The notes: a model not told the origin generated them from the sequence alone. Positions 45,549 to 53,639 are shown, numbered from the stretch's first letter. The stretch: 64,000 nucleotides of DNA from Terriglobia bacterium (GCA_020072815.1 JAIQGE010000013.1:1-64000), one strand, 5' to 3'. Program-made: numbers and translations.

Positions 45549-45633
45549 TGGTGCGGAAGGGGGGATTTGAACCCCCACGCCTTTCGGCGCCACCCCCTCA
45601 AGATGGTGTGTCTGCCAGTTCCACCACTTCCGC
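45549..45633 (-). tRNA. tRNA-Leu (anticodon GAG)
   Basis: On the minus strand GCGGAAG pairs with CTTCCGC as the acceptor stem, followed by discriminator A and an encoded CCA. The anticodon loop TTGAGGG gives GAG, closed by CCATC/GGTGG. The long variable arm GTGGCGCCGAAAGGCG and the GGGGGTTCAAATCCCCC T-arm are typical of class II tRNA-Leu. It reads CUC and CUU. A TATAAT at 45712-45707 may belong to its promoter. Confidence 0.95.
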
Positions 45634-45797
45634 ACTGGCTTTCCTGTACTCCCTGTTTCTTGGCTGCAGGTAAGCGGGAACTTCCCAGATGACGAGAGGG
45701 AAACTTATTATAACAAACACCTTCCGTTTTCCGCGTTGCAGTGGCTTTCCCGGGCCGTTGAAGGCGCCTCGGTAACAACTCGCCAATTTGCGTGGAA

Positions 45798-48495
45798 TTA
45801 CTCCCGCAGCGCCCTGATGGGATCGGTCCGCGAGGCCCGCCGGGCAGGCAAAAAGCACGCCACCAGAGAGGCGATCATCATCACCATGAATGCCAAGCCG
45901 AACGCCAGCGGATCGCGCGGGTTCACCTGGTAAAGCAGGTTTTCTATCAGCCGAGTCAGGGCCAGCGCCGCTAATGCGCCAAGAGCAACGCCGCCGGCGG
46001 TCAGCGCGAGACCATGGGACATCACCAGCTGCTGCACGTCGAAGCGCGCGCGCGCCGAGCGCCATGCGCAGCGCCATTTCGCGCCTGCCCTGCGAGACCG
46101 CGTAAGACATCACTCCGTACAGCCCGATTGCGGCAAGCAGCAGCGCCACGCTGCCGAAGATAGTCAACAGTGTCACGGCGATCTGTTGCGCAGATAACGC
46201 GGTCCGCAAAATGTGTTCTCGAATCGTGATCGACGGGGCGGGGACCAGGTTCGCATCCAGCGCGTGGACTTCGCTCGCCAACGCCGCCATGAACGTCCCG
46301 CGCTCTTGCGATGTCCGCACAATCAGGCTCGGTCCTCGGGAAAAATCCTGGCGCTGGGGTACATAGAAGAAAGGTTTGGGCGCTTCGCCCAACGTCTGAT
46401 ATTTCGCAAGTCTGGCCACGCCCACAACCCGCATCGTTTGCCCTTTGACTTGAAGGCGTTTGCCCACGGGGTCCTGGCCGTGCCAGTACTGAGCGACCAT
46501 TTTTTCGTTCACGATCGCCACCCGTGAAGACGTTTCGTTATCAGCATTGGTGAACTCGCGGCCCGCCACGATCGGTATGCCCATGGTGGCGAAATATCCA
46601 GGCCCTACCTGGTTGTAATCAGCTTCCGGTTGCTCATCCGGCGCGGGATTGTAACCGTCAACCGAGATGGGTGCCGAGAAATACGGCAGGTAGCTGAACG
46701 GCAGGATGCGCACAAAAGCCGCCGATTCCACGCCGTTAAGCGCTCGCACTCGTTCGATCAGGGCATCCTGAAAAGCCTTGGCGCGCTCCATGCTGTAGCC
46801 GGCATTCACCAGGTCCACGCCTGTTGCCAGCACATTGTCGGTGGAGAATCCCGGATCAGCCGTTTGAATCCGCCGCAAACTCTTCAGAAGCAGGACGGCC
46901 CCAACCACCAAAACAAAGCTTAGCGAGACCTGGACTAAGACCAAACTCGAGCGGACCCGAGATTTTCCCCGGCCGCCTACAGCCGCCGACGATTCCGCCT
47001 TGAGGGCTCCGTAGGGTTGGACTCTGCTGGTCTGCAAGGCTGGCACCAGCCCGAACAGCAAGGTCGAAACCAGGCATACTGAGGCGCTGAACAGGAACAC
47101 GCGCCAATCCAGAGAGCCTTTCAAGTTGACGGCGAGGGTCGCGCCCGGCTTGAAGATGGGGGCCAGCGCGTTACGGCACCAGTACGCGACCAATAGTCCA
47201 CCGGTCGCGCCTAGCGTTGACAGGATCAAGCCTTCCGTCAGAAGCTGTTTCACCAGCCGGGCGCGCCTGGCGCCTACTGCCAGACGCACGGCCATTTCGT
47301 GGCGGCGGGCCAAGGACCGCACCAGCAGTAGGCTGCTCACGTTGGCACAGGCAATCAACAGCACAAGAAACACCACGGCCTGCGTGATCTCCAGAGTTGG
47401 GCGCAGATTACCGGCCTGGCTGAACGGAGTTTCCTGCAGAGGAAACAGCTTCACCCCGCGACCGCGGTTGGTCGAGAGATGTTCGGATTCCAGCCGTTTC
47501 GTGACCGCTGAAATCTCCTGCTGCGCCTGCGCAATCGTCACGCCCGGTTTGAGCCAGGCGTAGCCTTCAATCCACAGCGCGCCCCGGTCCTCGAGCTGGT
47601 ATCCACCGGGGACAAAGGTTTCCTGCATTGACGTCGGGACCCAGAACCCGACCGGGTACCCGACAAAGGTGCCGTAGAAGCCTTCCGGCGCTACTCCGAT
47701 AATGGTGTGCGGCACGGCATTGAGCAGTTGAGTTTTCCCGACTATGTCCGGATCGCCGCGATAGCGTTCTTTCCACGTCCAATAACTGATCACGGTCACT
47801 GGATGGGCGTTGCGTCCGTAGTCTTCGTCCGGCTGGAACCCGCGTCCAAGAACGGGACGAACCCCCAGCGCTTCAAAATAATTCGACGAGACCACGCTTC
47901 CCGTCACATGCTCCGCGCGCTCTCCAATGCTGAGCGTGGTGCCCATGATGCGCGACACGATGAAAGCGTCAATTAGCTTGCAATTGCGCTCAAAGTCATG
48001 CCAGTCAGGTGAGGAGAGATCGTCGTATCCGGACTCGGCCGTGGTCCGATTGCCCGCCGGTTTCGTGGCTGCCACCGCCACTAATCGTTCCTGGTGGGCC
48101 ACCGCCGGGAATGGTCGCAACAGGATCCCTTCAATCCAGCTGAACACAGCTGCGTTGGCGCCAATCCCCAGCGTCAGGCACAGGACTGCCAGGATGGAAA
48201 AGCCCGGACTGCGCCGCAATTGCCGAAGGCCATACCGCATGTCGTGCGAAAAGTCTTCAAGATAGCTGCCCCAGCGTTTTTCGCGGCACGCCTCTTCAAT
48301 CTGGGCCACGTTGCCCAACGCGCGCAAGGCCGCATAGCGGGCCTCTTCGGGCGACATGCCTGCGGCCATGTTTTCATTGATTTGCTGCTCCAGATGGCCT
48401 TGAATCTCGTCTTGCAGGTCCTGGTCCATTTGAGCGCGGCGGAATAGCAACCGCACCCGCAACGGCAGCGCATGAAACCAGCGTTCAAATTGCAT
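45798..48495 (-). CDS. ADOP-type ABC transporter permease (MacB/FtsX-like), frameshifted near the 3' end
   Basis: From ATG 48495 the product has the acidobacterial N-terminal extension (DQDLQDEIQGHLEQQINENM, SPEEARYAALRALGNVAQIE). FtsX/MacB-type transmembrane and periplasmic domains follow (SPGFSILAVLCLTLGIGANA). Near 46040-46060, after REMALRMALGA, the frame breaks in a GCGCGCGCGC tract. The expected continuation RFDVQQLVMSHGLALTAGGV lies in another minus frame and ends normally at 45798 with RRASRTDPIRALRE. The unshifted frame instead runs through low-quality residues into tRNA-Leu. Slippage, sequencing error and real inactivation are all possible. PadR lies 2 bp upstream. Confidence 0.85.
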
Positions 48496-48497
48496 GT

Positions 48498-48833
48498 TCA
48501 GGCTTCCTTGAGCTTTACGATGCTGGAGATGGCCACAGACAGACGGTCCCAGTTGGCCGCCTCTTTTTCGAGTTGTCTGCGTCCCGCCCGCGTGAGGGAG
48601 TAAAACTTCGCCCGGCGGTTGTTCTCGCTCGGCTTCCACTCGGCCGTGATCCAGCCTTCCTGTTCCAGCTTGTGCAGTGCGGGATAAAGTGATCCATCGC
48701 TCACCTGTAAAACATCGCTGGAAATCTGTTTCAAACGCTGGCTGATGGCCCAGCCATTGAGCGGCTGCAATGCCAGAATCTTCAGGACCAGCAAATCAAG
48801 CGTCCCTTGTACAAGGTCTGACGGCTTACTCAC
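48498..48833 (-). CDS. PadR-family transcriptional regulator
   Basis: The 111-residue winged-helix protein starts MSKPSDLVQGTLDLLVLKIL. It continues LNGWAISQRLKQISSDVLQV, SDGSLYPALHKLEQEGWITA and REFY-like RRAKFYSLTRAGRRQLE. The GTG start is set by a strong GAGGAGG 4 nt upstream. It is 2 bp before the ADOP permease, so both form one operon. Control through the CTCTCGGTWA sites just upstream is expected. Confidence 0.94.
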   Translation of the reverse strand: MSKPSDLVQGTLDLLVLKILALQPLNGWAISQRLKQISSDVLQVSDGSLYPALHKLEQEGWITAEWKPSENNRRAKFYSLTRAGRRQLEKEAANWDRLSVAISSIVKLKEA

Positions 48834-48841
48834 GCAGCCTC

Positions 48842-48884
48842 CTCTCGGTTACCGAGTTTGACGAGGCTAGCACCTCTCGGTAAG
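48842..48884 (-). promoter_or_regulatory. Likely PadR operator upstream of padR
   Basis: CTCGGT-T-ACCGAG (48844-48856) is a perfect palindrome. The word CTCTCGGTTA (48842-48851 region) recurs as CTCTCGGTAA at about 48874-48883, 32 bp away or about three helical turns. It lies immediately upstream of the padR ribosome site. Autorepression is inferred. Confidence 0.6.
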
Positions 48885-49030
48885 CAAGGGGAAGCAAAAA
48901 AATCCTAGAAAATCGAGGCCAACTTGGAACTCACCACCGCCAAAATTTGGTCTTGCTTCTATGGCCCCAAGGGTTGAAAATCCAGGCACGTTTTTGCACG
49001 CCACTTGATTCAACCAAATACATTTTGTTG

Positions 49031-50032
49031 ATGAGGACACTGGTGTCCGACCCCAAACCAAGTCTCGACCAGTTGACCGACCAGCTCCAGCAAGCGGAGT
49101 CCGCTGGCGACCCCAGCCGGCAAGGGGTCGCGCTCAACAACCTGGGCAGCTATTACAAAGACCGCCGCGAAACCGCGCGGGCCCTGGAATGCTTCCAGAA
49201 GGCGCTGCAATATTTCGTCGCCCTGGACGACAAGGAAAAGAAGGCCACCGTCCTCAACAATTTGGGCGGCACGCTGCTTGACGCCCGGCAATACCCGGCT
49301 GCTCTGGAACACTTTGCCATGGCGCTGGGCACTTATGGCGGGCTCAACCAGGCTTTTGGCCAGGGCATGGCGCTCAACAACATGGGCGGAGTGCACCTGC
49401 TGCTGCGCCGCTATGAGGACGCGCGCAAGCAATTCAACATGGCGGCGTCGTTCTTCCGCTCCGCCCAGGCGCCGGCCTGGGAAGGTCAAGCGCTGGAAAA
49501 CCTGGCCGCCGCGGAAGCCGGGCTGGGCAGTCCCAAGTCCGCCATTGAAACCTACGGCCGCGCGCTGGAGATATGGCAGCGGCTTGACCAGGCGGACCGC
49601 CAAGCCATGATCTTCAACCGCATTGCCGGCATGCATTCCACCGCCGGCGACCACCAGCGCGCCATTGATCTGCACAACCGCGCCGTCACCCTGGCCGGCA
49701 AGGCCCGCAACAGCGCACTGGAAGCAACCACCCATGCCAGCCTGGGCCGCATCCTCACGGAGACCGGCAACGCCAATGCGGCCCGCGCGGAATTTCAGGC
49801 CGCCTTGTTGCTCTTTGAACAACTGGGCGACAAGCGCGGCCAGGCGCACGCGCTGCTCAACTTGGGCAAGCTGGAGATCGGCTTTGGCCGGGACCTGGTC
49901 CGCTCCGCCGCGGTTTTGTTCCACGAGATCGGCGACAAAACAGGAGAACAGGCGGCCAACGATCTGCTGCCTTCCATGGAAGAAGAACAACCCGCCGACG
50001 ATCAGCCAATGGCGAAGAGCAAGCCGGCGTAG
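49031..50032 (+). CDS. Tetratricopeptide-repeat protein
   Basis: The 333-residue product from ATG 49031 consists of about seven TPR-like helical pairs. Repeated cores are ALNNLGSYYKDRRETARALE, VLNNLGGTLLDARQYPAALE, ALNNMGGVHLLLRRYEDARK and TTHASLGRILTETGNANAAR. There is no signal peptide or enzymatic domain, so it is probably a cytoplasmic scaffold. The ribosome site is weak. The frame extends 28 codons upstream from a TTG without support. It is divergent from padR. Confidence 0.82.
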   Translation: MRTLVSDPKPSLDQLTDQLQQAESAGDPSRQGVALNNLGSYYKDRRETARALECFQKALQYFVALDDKEKKATVLNNLGGTLLDARQYPAALEHFAMALGTYGGLNQAFGQGMALNNMGGVHLLLRRYEDARKQFNMAASFFRSAQAPAWEGQALENLAAAEAGLGSPKSAIETYGRALEIWQRLDQADRQAMIFNRIAGMHSTAGDHQRAIDLHNRAVTLAGKARNSALEATTHASLGRILTETGNANAARAEFQAALLLFEQLGDKRGQAHALLNLGKLEIGFGRDLVRSAAVLFHEIGDKTGEQAANDLLPSMEEEQPADDQPMAKSKPA

Positions 50033-50094
50033 GCTCGTCTTTTCCCGATGTCGGCGATGGTGTGCAATCACTCCGGTCACTCCGTTTCTCACTC

Positions 50095-50123
50095 TTGGCA
50101 ATTTTGGCAATTCTGGCAATCGT
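50095..50123 (+). repeat. TTGGCAAT-type dispersed repeat
   Basis: TTGGCAATTTTGGCAATTCT continues GGCAATCGT. It is the same family as 26766-26960 and 30897-30935. Confidence 0.6.
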
Positions 50124-50144
50124 GTACTGCCTGCCCCCTCCCTG

Positions 50145-50240
50145 TCCATCCCAAGATCTAAAAGACTTACACAACACATCCCAATTTGGCGTGGGTTTGC
50201 CGATACTCGTGGACCGCAGGCGCCCCCCGCATGCGCTTTA
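50145..50240 (+). repeat. Dispersed palindromic repeat, copy B (partial)
   Basis: CCATCCCAAGATCTAAAAGA and CTTACACAACACATCCCA align with copies A and C. The hairpin arm CGCAGGCG (50215-50222) faces CGCATGCG with one mismatch. The second half of the unit is missing. It lies about 67 bp outside the left target duplication of the IS1595 element. Confidence 0.6.
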
Positions 50241-50314
50241 CGATTCCTGTCACCCGATGAACCGATCACCGGATCACCCGATTCTTCATGGCCCGCCTAC
50301 CCCGGCTATCTTCA

Positions 50315-50337
50315 GACGATTATATACTTGACGAAGG
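50315..50337 (+). repeat. Left terminal inverted repeat of the IS1595 element
   Basis: The 23-bp end GAY-GATTATWTACTTGACGAAGG (Y is C and W is A here) lies directly after the target duplication TATCTTCA at 50307-50314. Confidence 0.9.
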
Positions 50338-50355
50338 AAGCCTTGGGGGTGAACA

Positions 50356-51345
50356 ATGAACCCTAAGCCGCTCGTTAAGTCTAAACCCCGGCGGCTTCCA
50401 GAGAGGAAATACGTGACCCTCATTGTTAGCTTGCGTATGAATTATGGAGCTTTGATACTTGCGGACTCTCAGGAGACGGCAAAGGATAGGGATGAAAATG
50501 AATTTAAGTATGGCGTATTAAAAAGCGAGCCGGAGGTCATAAGGGGCTTCCAATACGTAATTGCTGGTGGCGGAGATGGAGATTACATTGATAGTCTGTG
50601 CGAAGAATTCAAGCGTGCTCTCGTTAAGTCGAAATGCCATACACTAAAAGATTTCAGGAATTTGCTTCAGCGTCGTATGAAAATCCTTAGCAAGCAAGCT
50701 CCCGTCTCAGAGATAGGGCTAATCGTCGCTGCCTCGAAAGATAACACTTGGGATGTGTGGAGAAGTACACAGCACAATACTCTAATTCCAACAATAAACA
50801 ATCAGCCCACTCTAGTCGGTTTTGCCACGCAGCTCTACCAACATATTGCGAACACACTATTTGCTCACGCAAATAGCACTGCGCAGGCTGTACTTGTTGG
50901 CCTGAGAATATTGGAGCTGGCTCGCCAAACTTCCACATGCGTGGACGCGCCATTTTCGGGTGTAATAGTAAATGCCGATTATGTAGCGAAGGTGAATAAT
51001 GGCACATTGTCAGAATTGACCGATAGTCTGACGACGTTTGGGGCCAATATGGACAAGTTGCTGCTGTCATCGGCTGACACTTCAATCCCGCCAGAAGAAT
51101 TTGTACAACAGCTTGATACGTTTAAGGAACACGCATTACACATGCGTAAGGAATATCTAGAGGCACTTGCAGAAGCAGAGGACATGGAAGGAATAGCGCT
51201 GATTCCTCTTTTCCCGGCTGGAACGACGGTAACTAAATTTGTTGATTCCTCTGGCAAGATTATGACAAGCGTTAAAGATGACCCAGAGTATAGAGAGACG
51301 TTGAAGACATTATTCGAAGAGGCAAGAAAGAAAAGAGGCCTTTAA
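50356..51345 (+). CDS. Proteasome/HslV-fold Ntn-hydrolase-like protein, IS passenger gene
   Basis: The 329-residue product has a ribosome site GGGGGTG before ATG 50356. Residues 19-41 read YVTLIVSLRMNYGALILADS, then QET, which matches the first two strands of proteasome beta/HslV subunits. Counting Thr21 as T1 puts Asp37 at the D17 position, and Lys residues follow near K33. FQYVIAGGGDGDYIDSLCEE resembles the family's following strand-helix. If active, it would need removal of 20 residues to free Thr21. The C-terminal third is helical and unassigned. Base composition is far lower in G+C than its neighbours. It lies inside the IS1595 termini, 12 bp from the convergent transposase stop. Function unknown. 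Confidence 0.7.
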   Translation: MNPKPLVKSKPRRLPERKYVTLIVSLRMNYGALILADSQETAKDRDENEFKYGVLKSEPEVIRGFQYVIAGGGDGDYIDSLCEEFKRALVKSKCHTLKDFRNLLQRRMKILSKQAPVSEIGLIVAASKDNTWDVWRSTQHNTLIPTINNQPTLVGFATQLYQHIANTLFAHANSTAQAVLVGLRILELARQTSTCVDAPFSGVIVNADYVAKVNNGTLSELTDSLTTFGANMDKLLLSSADTSIPPEEFVQQLDTFKEHALHMRKEYLEALAEAEDMEGIALIPLFPAGTTVTKFVDSSGKIMTSVKDDPEYRETLKTLFEEARKKRGL

Positions 51346-51357
51346 ATGTCACAGTTC

Positions 51358-52254
51358 CTATTCCGCTGTCAGGTTTTCAAAAGTGAGAGGATCAGCCGTA
51401 ATCATATGGCGAAGAGTATCAACCCAAAGCGTAGGCGATTTGCGGCGATTAAACCGGAACTCCATTTCCTCAAGGTAAGCGGACAGATGTTTCGCGCTGA
51501 TCCTGTGCCATGTTCCCATGATGCCGCGCTTGAGCAAGGAGAATGCGGACTCAACCGTGTTTGTGTAAACGTCCCCCTGCACGTAAACCTTTTTGGAATG
51601 ATTGATGGTCTTGTGCTTTGCCGCGTCCTGTCCGGCCCTCTTGAATGCGTTGGGGTATGCGCCAAAGTCATCGGTCATAATCACGTCAACATCAGTGCTC
51701 ACGTTCTCCTGAATATACTTCGCCAGGGTGCCGGACTTCACATCTTCCGCGTGGAAGAAACGAAGATCACCGCCGCGCTGACGGATGCCGATAACGATTT
51801 CTTTGTTGCCCTTAGCGCGTCCACCGTAACCGCCGCGCTGCTTTCCGCCGACATAGGTTTCGTCCATTTCAATCGTTCCGTCCAGCATCGGTTTGTGCGC
51901 TCCGGCCATTGCCTTACGGATGCGGTGACAGAGATACCATGCGGTCTTGTAACTGATTCCAAGAGTCCGCTTTATCTGATTTGCGCTCATGCCCTTACGC
52001 GCTTCTACCAAAAGCAGGACAGCAAGGAACCAAGTTTCCAGCGGAAGATGAGTGTCATTGAAGATCGTTTGCGTCAGAGCGGAAAACTGATAGTTGCATT
52101 CTCCGCATTCAAACTTCTTTTGCGTTGGCAGTTCGTAAACTTTCTTACTCTTACAGCGCAAGCACTCGACACCCAATGGCCAGCGGAGTTTTACCAGCAG
52201 TTCGCGGCAACGTTCGTCCGTGGAATACATGTGATTAATTTCAAGGAGTGTCAT
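51358..52254 (-). CDS. IS1595-family (ISXO2-like) transposase
   Basis: The 298-residue DDE transposase has an N-terminal zinc ribbon (CLRCKSKK, FECGECNYQF) and a helix-turn-helix region (SANQIKRTLGISYKTAWYLC). The ISXO2 catalytic domain follows with MDETYVGGKQRG, VIMTDDFGAYPNAFK and NTVESAFSLLKRGIMG supplying the acidic residues. HRISAKHLSAYLEEMEFRFN is the family C-terminal block. No frameshift or truncation is seen, so it is probably functional. It is transcribed towards the passenger gene. Confidence 0.95.
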   Translation of the reverse strand: MTLLEINHMYSTDERCRELLVKLRWPLGVECLRCKSKKVYELPTQKKFECGECNYQFSALTQTIFNDTHLPLETWFLAVLLLVEARKGMSANQIKRTLGISYKTAWYLCHRIRKAMAGAHKPMLDGTIEMDETYVGGKQRGGYGGRAKGNKEIVIGIRQRGGDLRFFHAEDVKSGTLAKYIQENVSTDVDVIMTDDFGAYPNAFKRAGQDAAKHKTINHSKKVYVQGDVYTNTVESAFSLLKRGIMGTWHRISAKHLSAYLEEMEFRFNRRKSPTLWVDTLRHMITADPLTFENLTAE

Positions 52255-52399
52255 GGCTAAAAGGCCCCCGAAACGCGCAAAGAGTCCATTGCAGAGAGTC
52301 CCGATGCGAAAACTGGCATCCGGACTGAGAAAAGAACTTTTGCAGAAATTGAGGGAGAGAAATGCTCCACTGGATTCTGATAAACCGAAGAATCTATAG
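52253..52399 (+). CDS. Possible small basic protein inside the IS1595 element
   Basis: A 48-codon frame starts MAKRPPKRAKSPLQRVPMRK, continues with GLRKELLQKLRERNAPL and ends at TAG 52399, before the right terminal repeat. AAGGAG lies 4 nt before its ATG, which overlaps the transposase ATG on the other strand. The peptide is very basic with an amphipathic helix. The ribosome site also encodes the transposase N-terminus, so it may be coincidental. Confidence 0.35.
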   Translation: MAKRPPKRAKSPLQRVPMRKLASGLRKELLQKLRERNAPLDSDKPKNL

Positions 52400-52440
52400 G
52401 CTTTAACTCTACCATGACTAAAGGATAGCAGAATGAGTTA

Positions 52441-52463
52441 CCTTCGTCAAGTAAATAATCATC
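52441..52463 (-). repeat. Right terminal inverted repeat of the IS1595 element
   Basis: Inverted counterpart of 50315-50337 (21 of 23 identical), followed by target duplication TATCTTCA at 52464-52471. Confidence 0.9.
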
Positions 52464-52477
52464 TATCTTCAACTAAG

Positions 52478-52735
52478 ATTCCAAAAGGCTTACGCGACTC
52501 ATCCCAGTTTGGCGCGGGTTCCAGAAGGGATGTGGACCGCAGGCGCCCTCGCCTGCGCTTCTGCCTTTTGACCATTCTGTAAATCCATATAAGCTATTGC
52601 AATAAAACGACTTAGAGTATCACAGGCGCCCCGAAAACGCAAGCAAAATCTGCCTGTCATGAGGAGAAAAAAGTACGAATACAAGATATTGGGTTGATGC
52701 ACCTTAGATCATCCCAAAATATTGTGGTGTTGGTT
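52478..52735 (+). repeat. Dispersed palindromic repeat, copy C
   Basis: Shares AAAAGGCTTACGCGACTCAT, TTTGGCG and GGACCGCAGGCG with copy B. It carries the perfect hairpin CGCAGGCG-CCCT-CGCCTGCG at 52538-52557. Like copy A, it ends with CACCTTAGATCA and ATTGTGG. It begins 6 bp after the right IS1595 target duplication. The 52400-52836 stretch holds no other recognisable gene. Confidence 0.65.
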
Positions 52736-52836
52736 ATTTCGGGCCCGGTCGACCGTGAGCGAGGCCGAACCCGCCACCAAGGCCGCGCGATTATCAGCGT
52801 AAAATAGTTCTTGTTCCTTGTATCGGCGGAGCGACC

Positions 52837-53433
52837 ATGACCAATCCAATTTCTTCAGCAGCCAAGCTCGTTGCGTTTTCTTGCTTCGCCCTGGGCGCCC
52901 TCACGCAGGCAACGTCGCAGCAATCTTCGCCACCAGCATCGCAATCCCCGTCGCCGGCCGACGCCAAAACAGCAACCCCCTCTGCCACAGAATCGCCACT
53001 GCTCCGCCTCAAGACTGCCCGCACCGTGTGGGTCACACGCGCGCACGGCAGCAACATCCCGTTTGACACCATTAAGTCCACGCTGGAAGGCTGGATACGG
53101 TTCGCCGTGGTGGACTCGCCGGACAAAGCCGACATTGTGGTCAGCGTGGAGTCCTCCGGCGACAGCGACGTGCAGATTTCCACTTCCGCTGCGCCGAACG
53201 AAAAGACCGGCCACATGGACCAGTCCTCCAAGACCAGCAAGGACCTCTCCGCCACGGACATCAAGATGACGGTGCTGGACGCCAAGAGCAAGCGCGTGCT
53301 ATGGACGTCGACGGAAAAGGTCAAGTTTGCGGTGAAGAAGACCTCCCGCGAAAACAACTTGGTGGAGGCCGCCGAGCGCTTGGCGACGCGCTTCCATGAC
53401 CGGCTGGAGCCTCCGCCCCCGCCTCCGCGCTAA
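52837..53433 (+). CDS. Secreted protein of unknown function
   Basis: The 198-residue protein has a signal peptide (about 8-26, LVAFSCFALGALTQATSQ) and a Ser/Pro/Ala linker. A compact domain follows from about 58 (RLKTARTVWVTRAHGSNIPF, GWIRFAVVDSPDKADIVVSV, TDIKMTVLDAKSKRVLWTST) and a poly-Pro end. The strand-helix order with ADIVVSV and a late VLWT strand resembles LpoB/CsgG-like periplasmic domains found in many acidobacterial secreted proteins, but no family is assigned. Confidence 0.75.
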   Translation: MTNPISSAAKLVAFSCFALGALTQATSQQSSPPASQSPSPADAKTATPSATESPLLRLKTARTVWVTRAHGSNIPFDTIKSTLEGWIRFAVVDSPDKADIVVSVESSGDSDVQISTSAAPNEKTGHMDQSSKTSKDLSATDIKMTVLDAKSKRVLWTSTEKVKFAVKKTSRENNLVEAAERLATRFHDRLEPPPPPPR

Positions 53434-53623
53434 GCCTGCTCGCTCTTGCTACGCGCCGCTGCTCATCGCGCCCACCTGCCGCTAAAATTACCCGCGGCCC
53501 GGCAGGCGGTCCGCTAGCGTGCTCATGCTGGCTCAGACCTCGCGTAAATTGCTCCCAGCCGCTCCCCAAACGCCCTCCGACACGCGCCATGCGCATTCGC
53601 CGCCCCTCCCCCGGCTTGTCTGG

Positions 53624-53639
53624 TGTGATTAAGATCACA
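53624..53639. promoter_or_regulatory. Perfect CRP-type site TGTGA-N6-TCACA
   Basis: TGTGATTAAGATCACA at 53624-53639 is a full CRP consensus palindrome. With a TACAGT -10 at 53661-53666 the transcription start would be near 53673, putting the site at -41.5 (class II activator position) for the ORF starting at 53674. The crp-like gene at 54403-55116 encodes the matching recognition helix. Confidence 0.75.

Larger units (their letters stand above)
50315..52463. mobile_element. Complete IS1595-family element with passenger gene (2149 bp)
   Basis: Left end GAC-GATTATATACTTGACGAAGG (50315-50337) and right end, read inward on the minus strand, GAT-GATTATTTACTTGACGAAGG (52463-52441) match at 21 of 23 positions. 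The direct repeat TATCTTCA flanks both sides (50307-50314 and 52464-52471), an 8-bp target duplication as expected for IS1595. Inside are a low-GC Ntn-hydrolase-like gene, an ISXO2-type transposase in opposite orientation, and a small ORF. All features of an intact, recently inserted element are present. Confidence 0.92.

Noticed and set aside
45549-45633. tRNA-Leu as an integration site for a genomic island
   Set aside because: No integrase and no direct repeat of the tRNA 3' end were seen in the neighbourhood.
45598-45797. Extension of the ADOP permease frame into tRNA-Leu
   Set aside because: Residues after the GC tract are Arg/Ala-rich nonsense and the stop lies inside the tRNA; the true C-terminus is in another frame ending at 45798.
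50033-50306. Extension of the IS1595 element to include copy B of the dispersed repeat
   Set aside because: The terminal inverted repeats and TATCTTCA target duplication fix the left end at 50315.
51346-52260. 304-codon plus-strand frame opposite the transposase
   Set aside because: Shadow of the IS1595 transposase, which carries all expected catalytic motifs on the minus strand.
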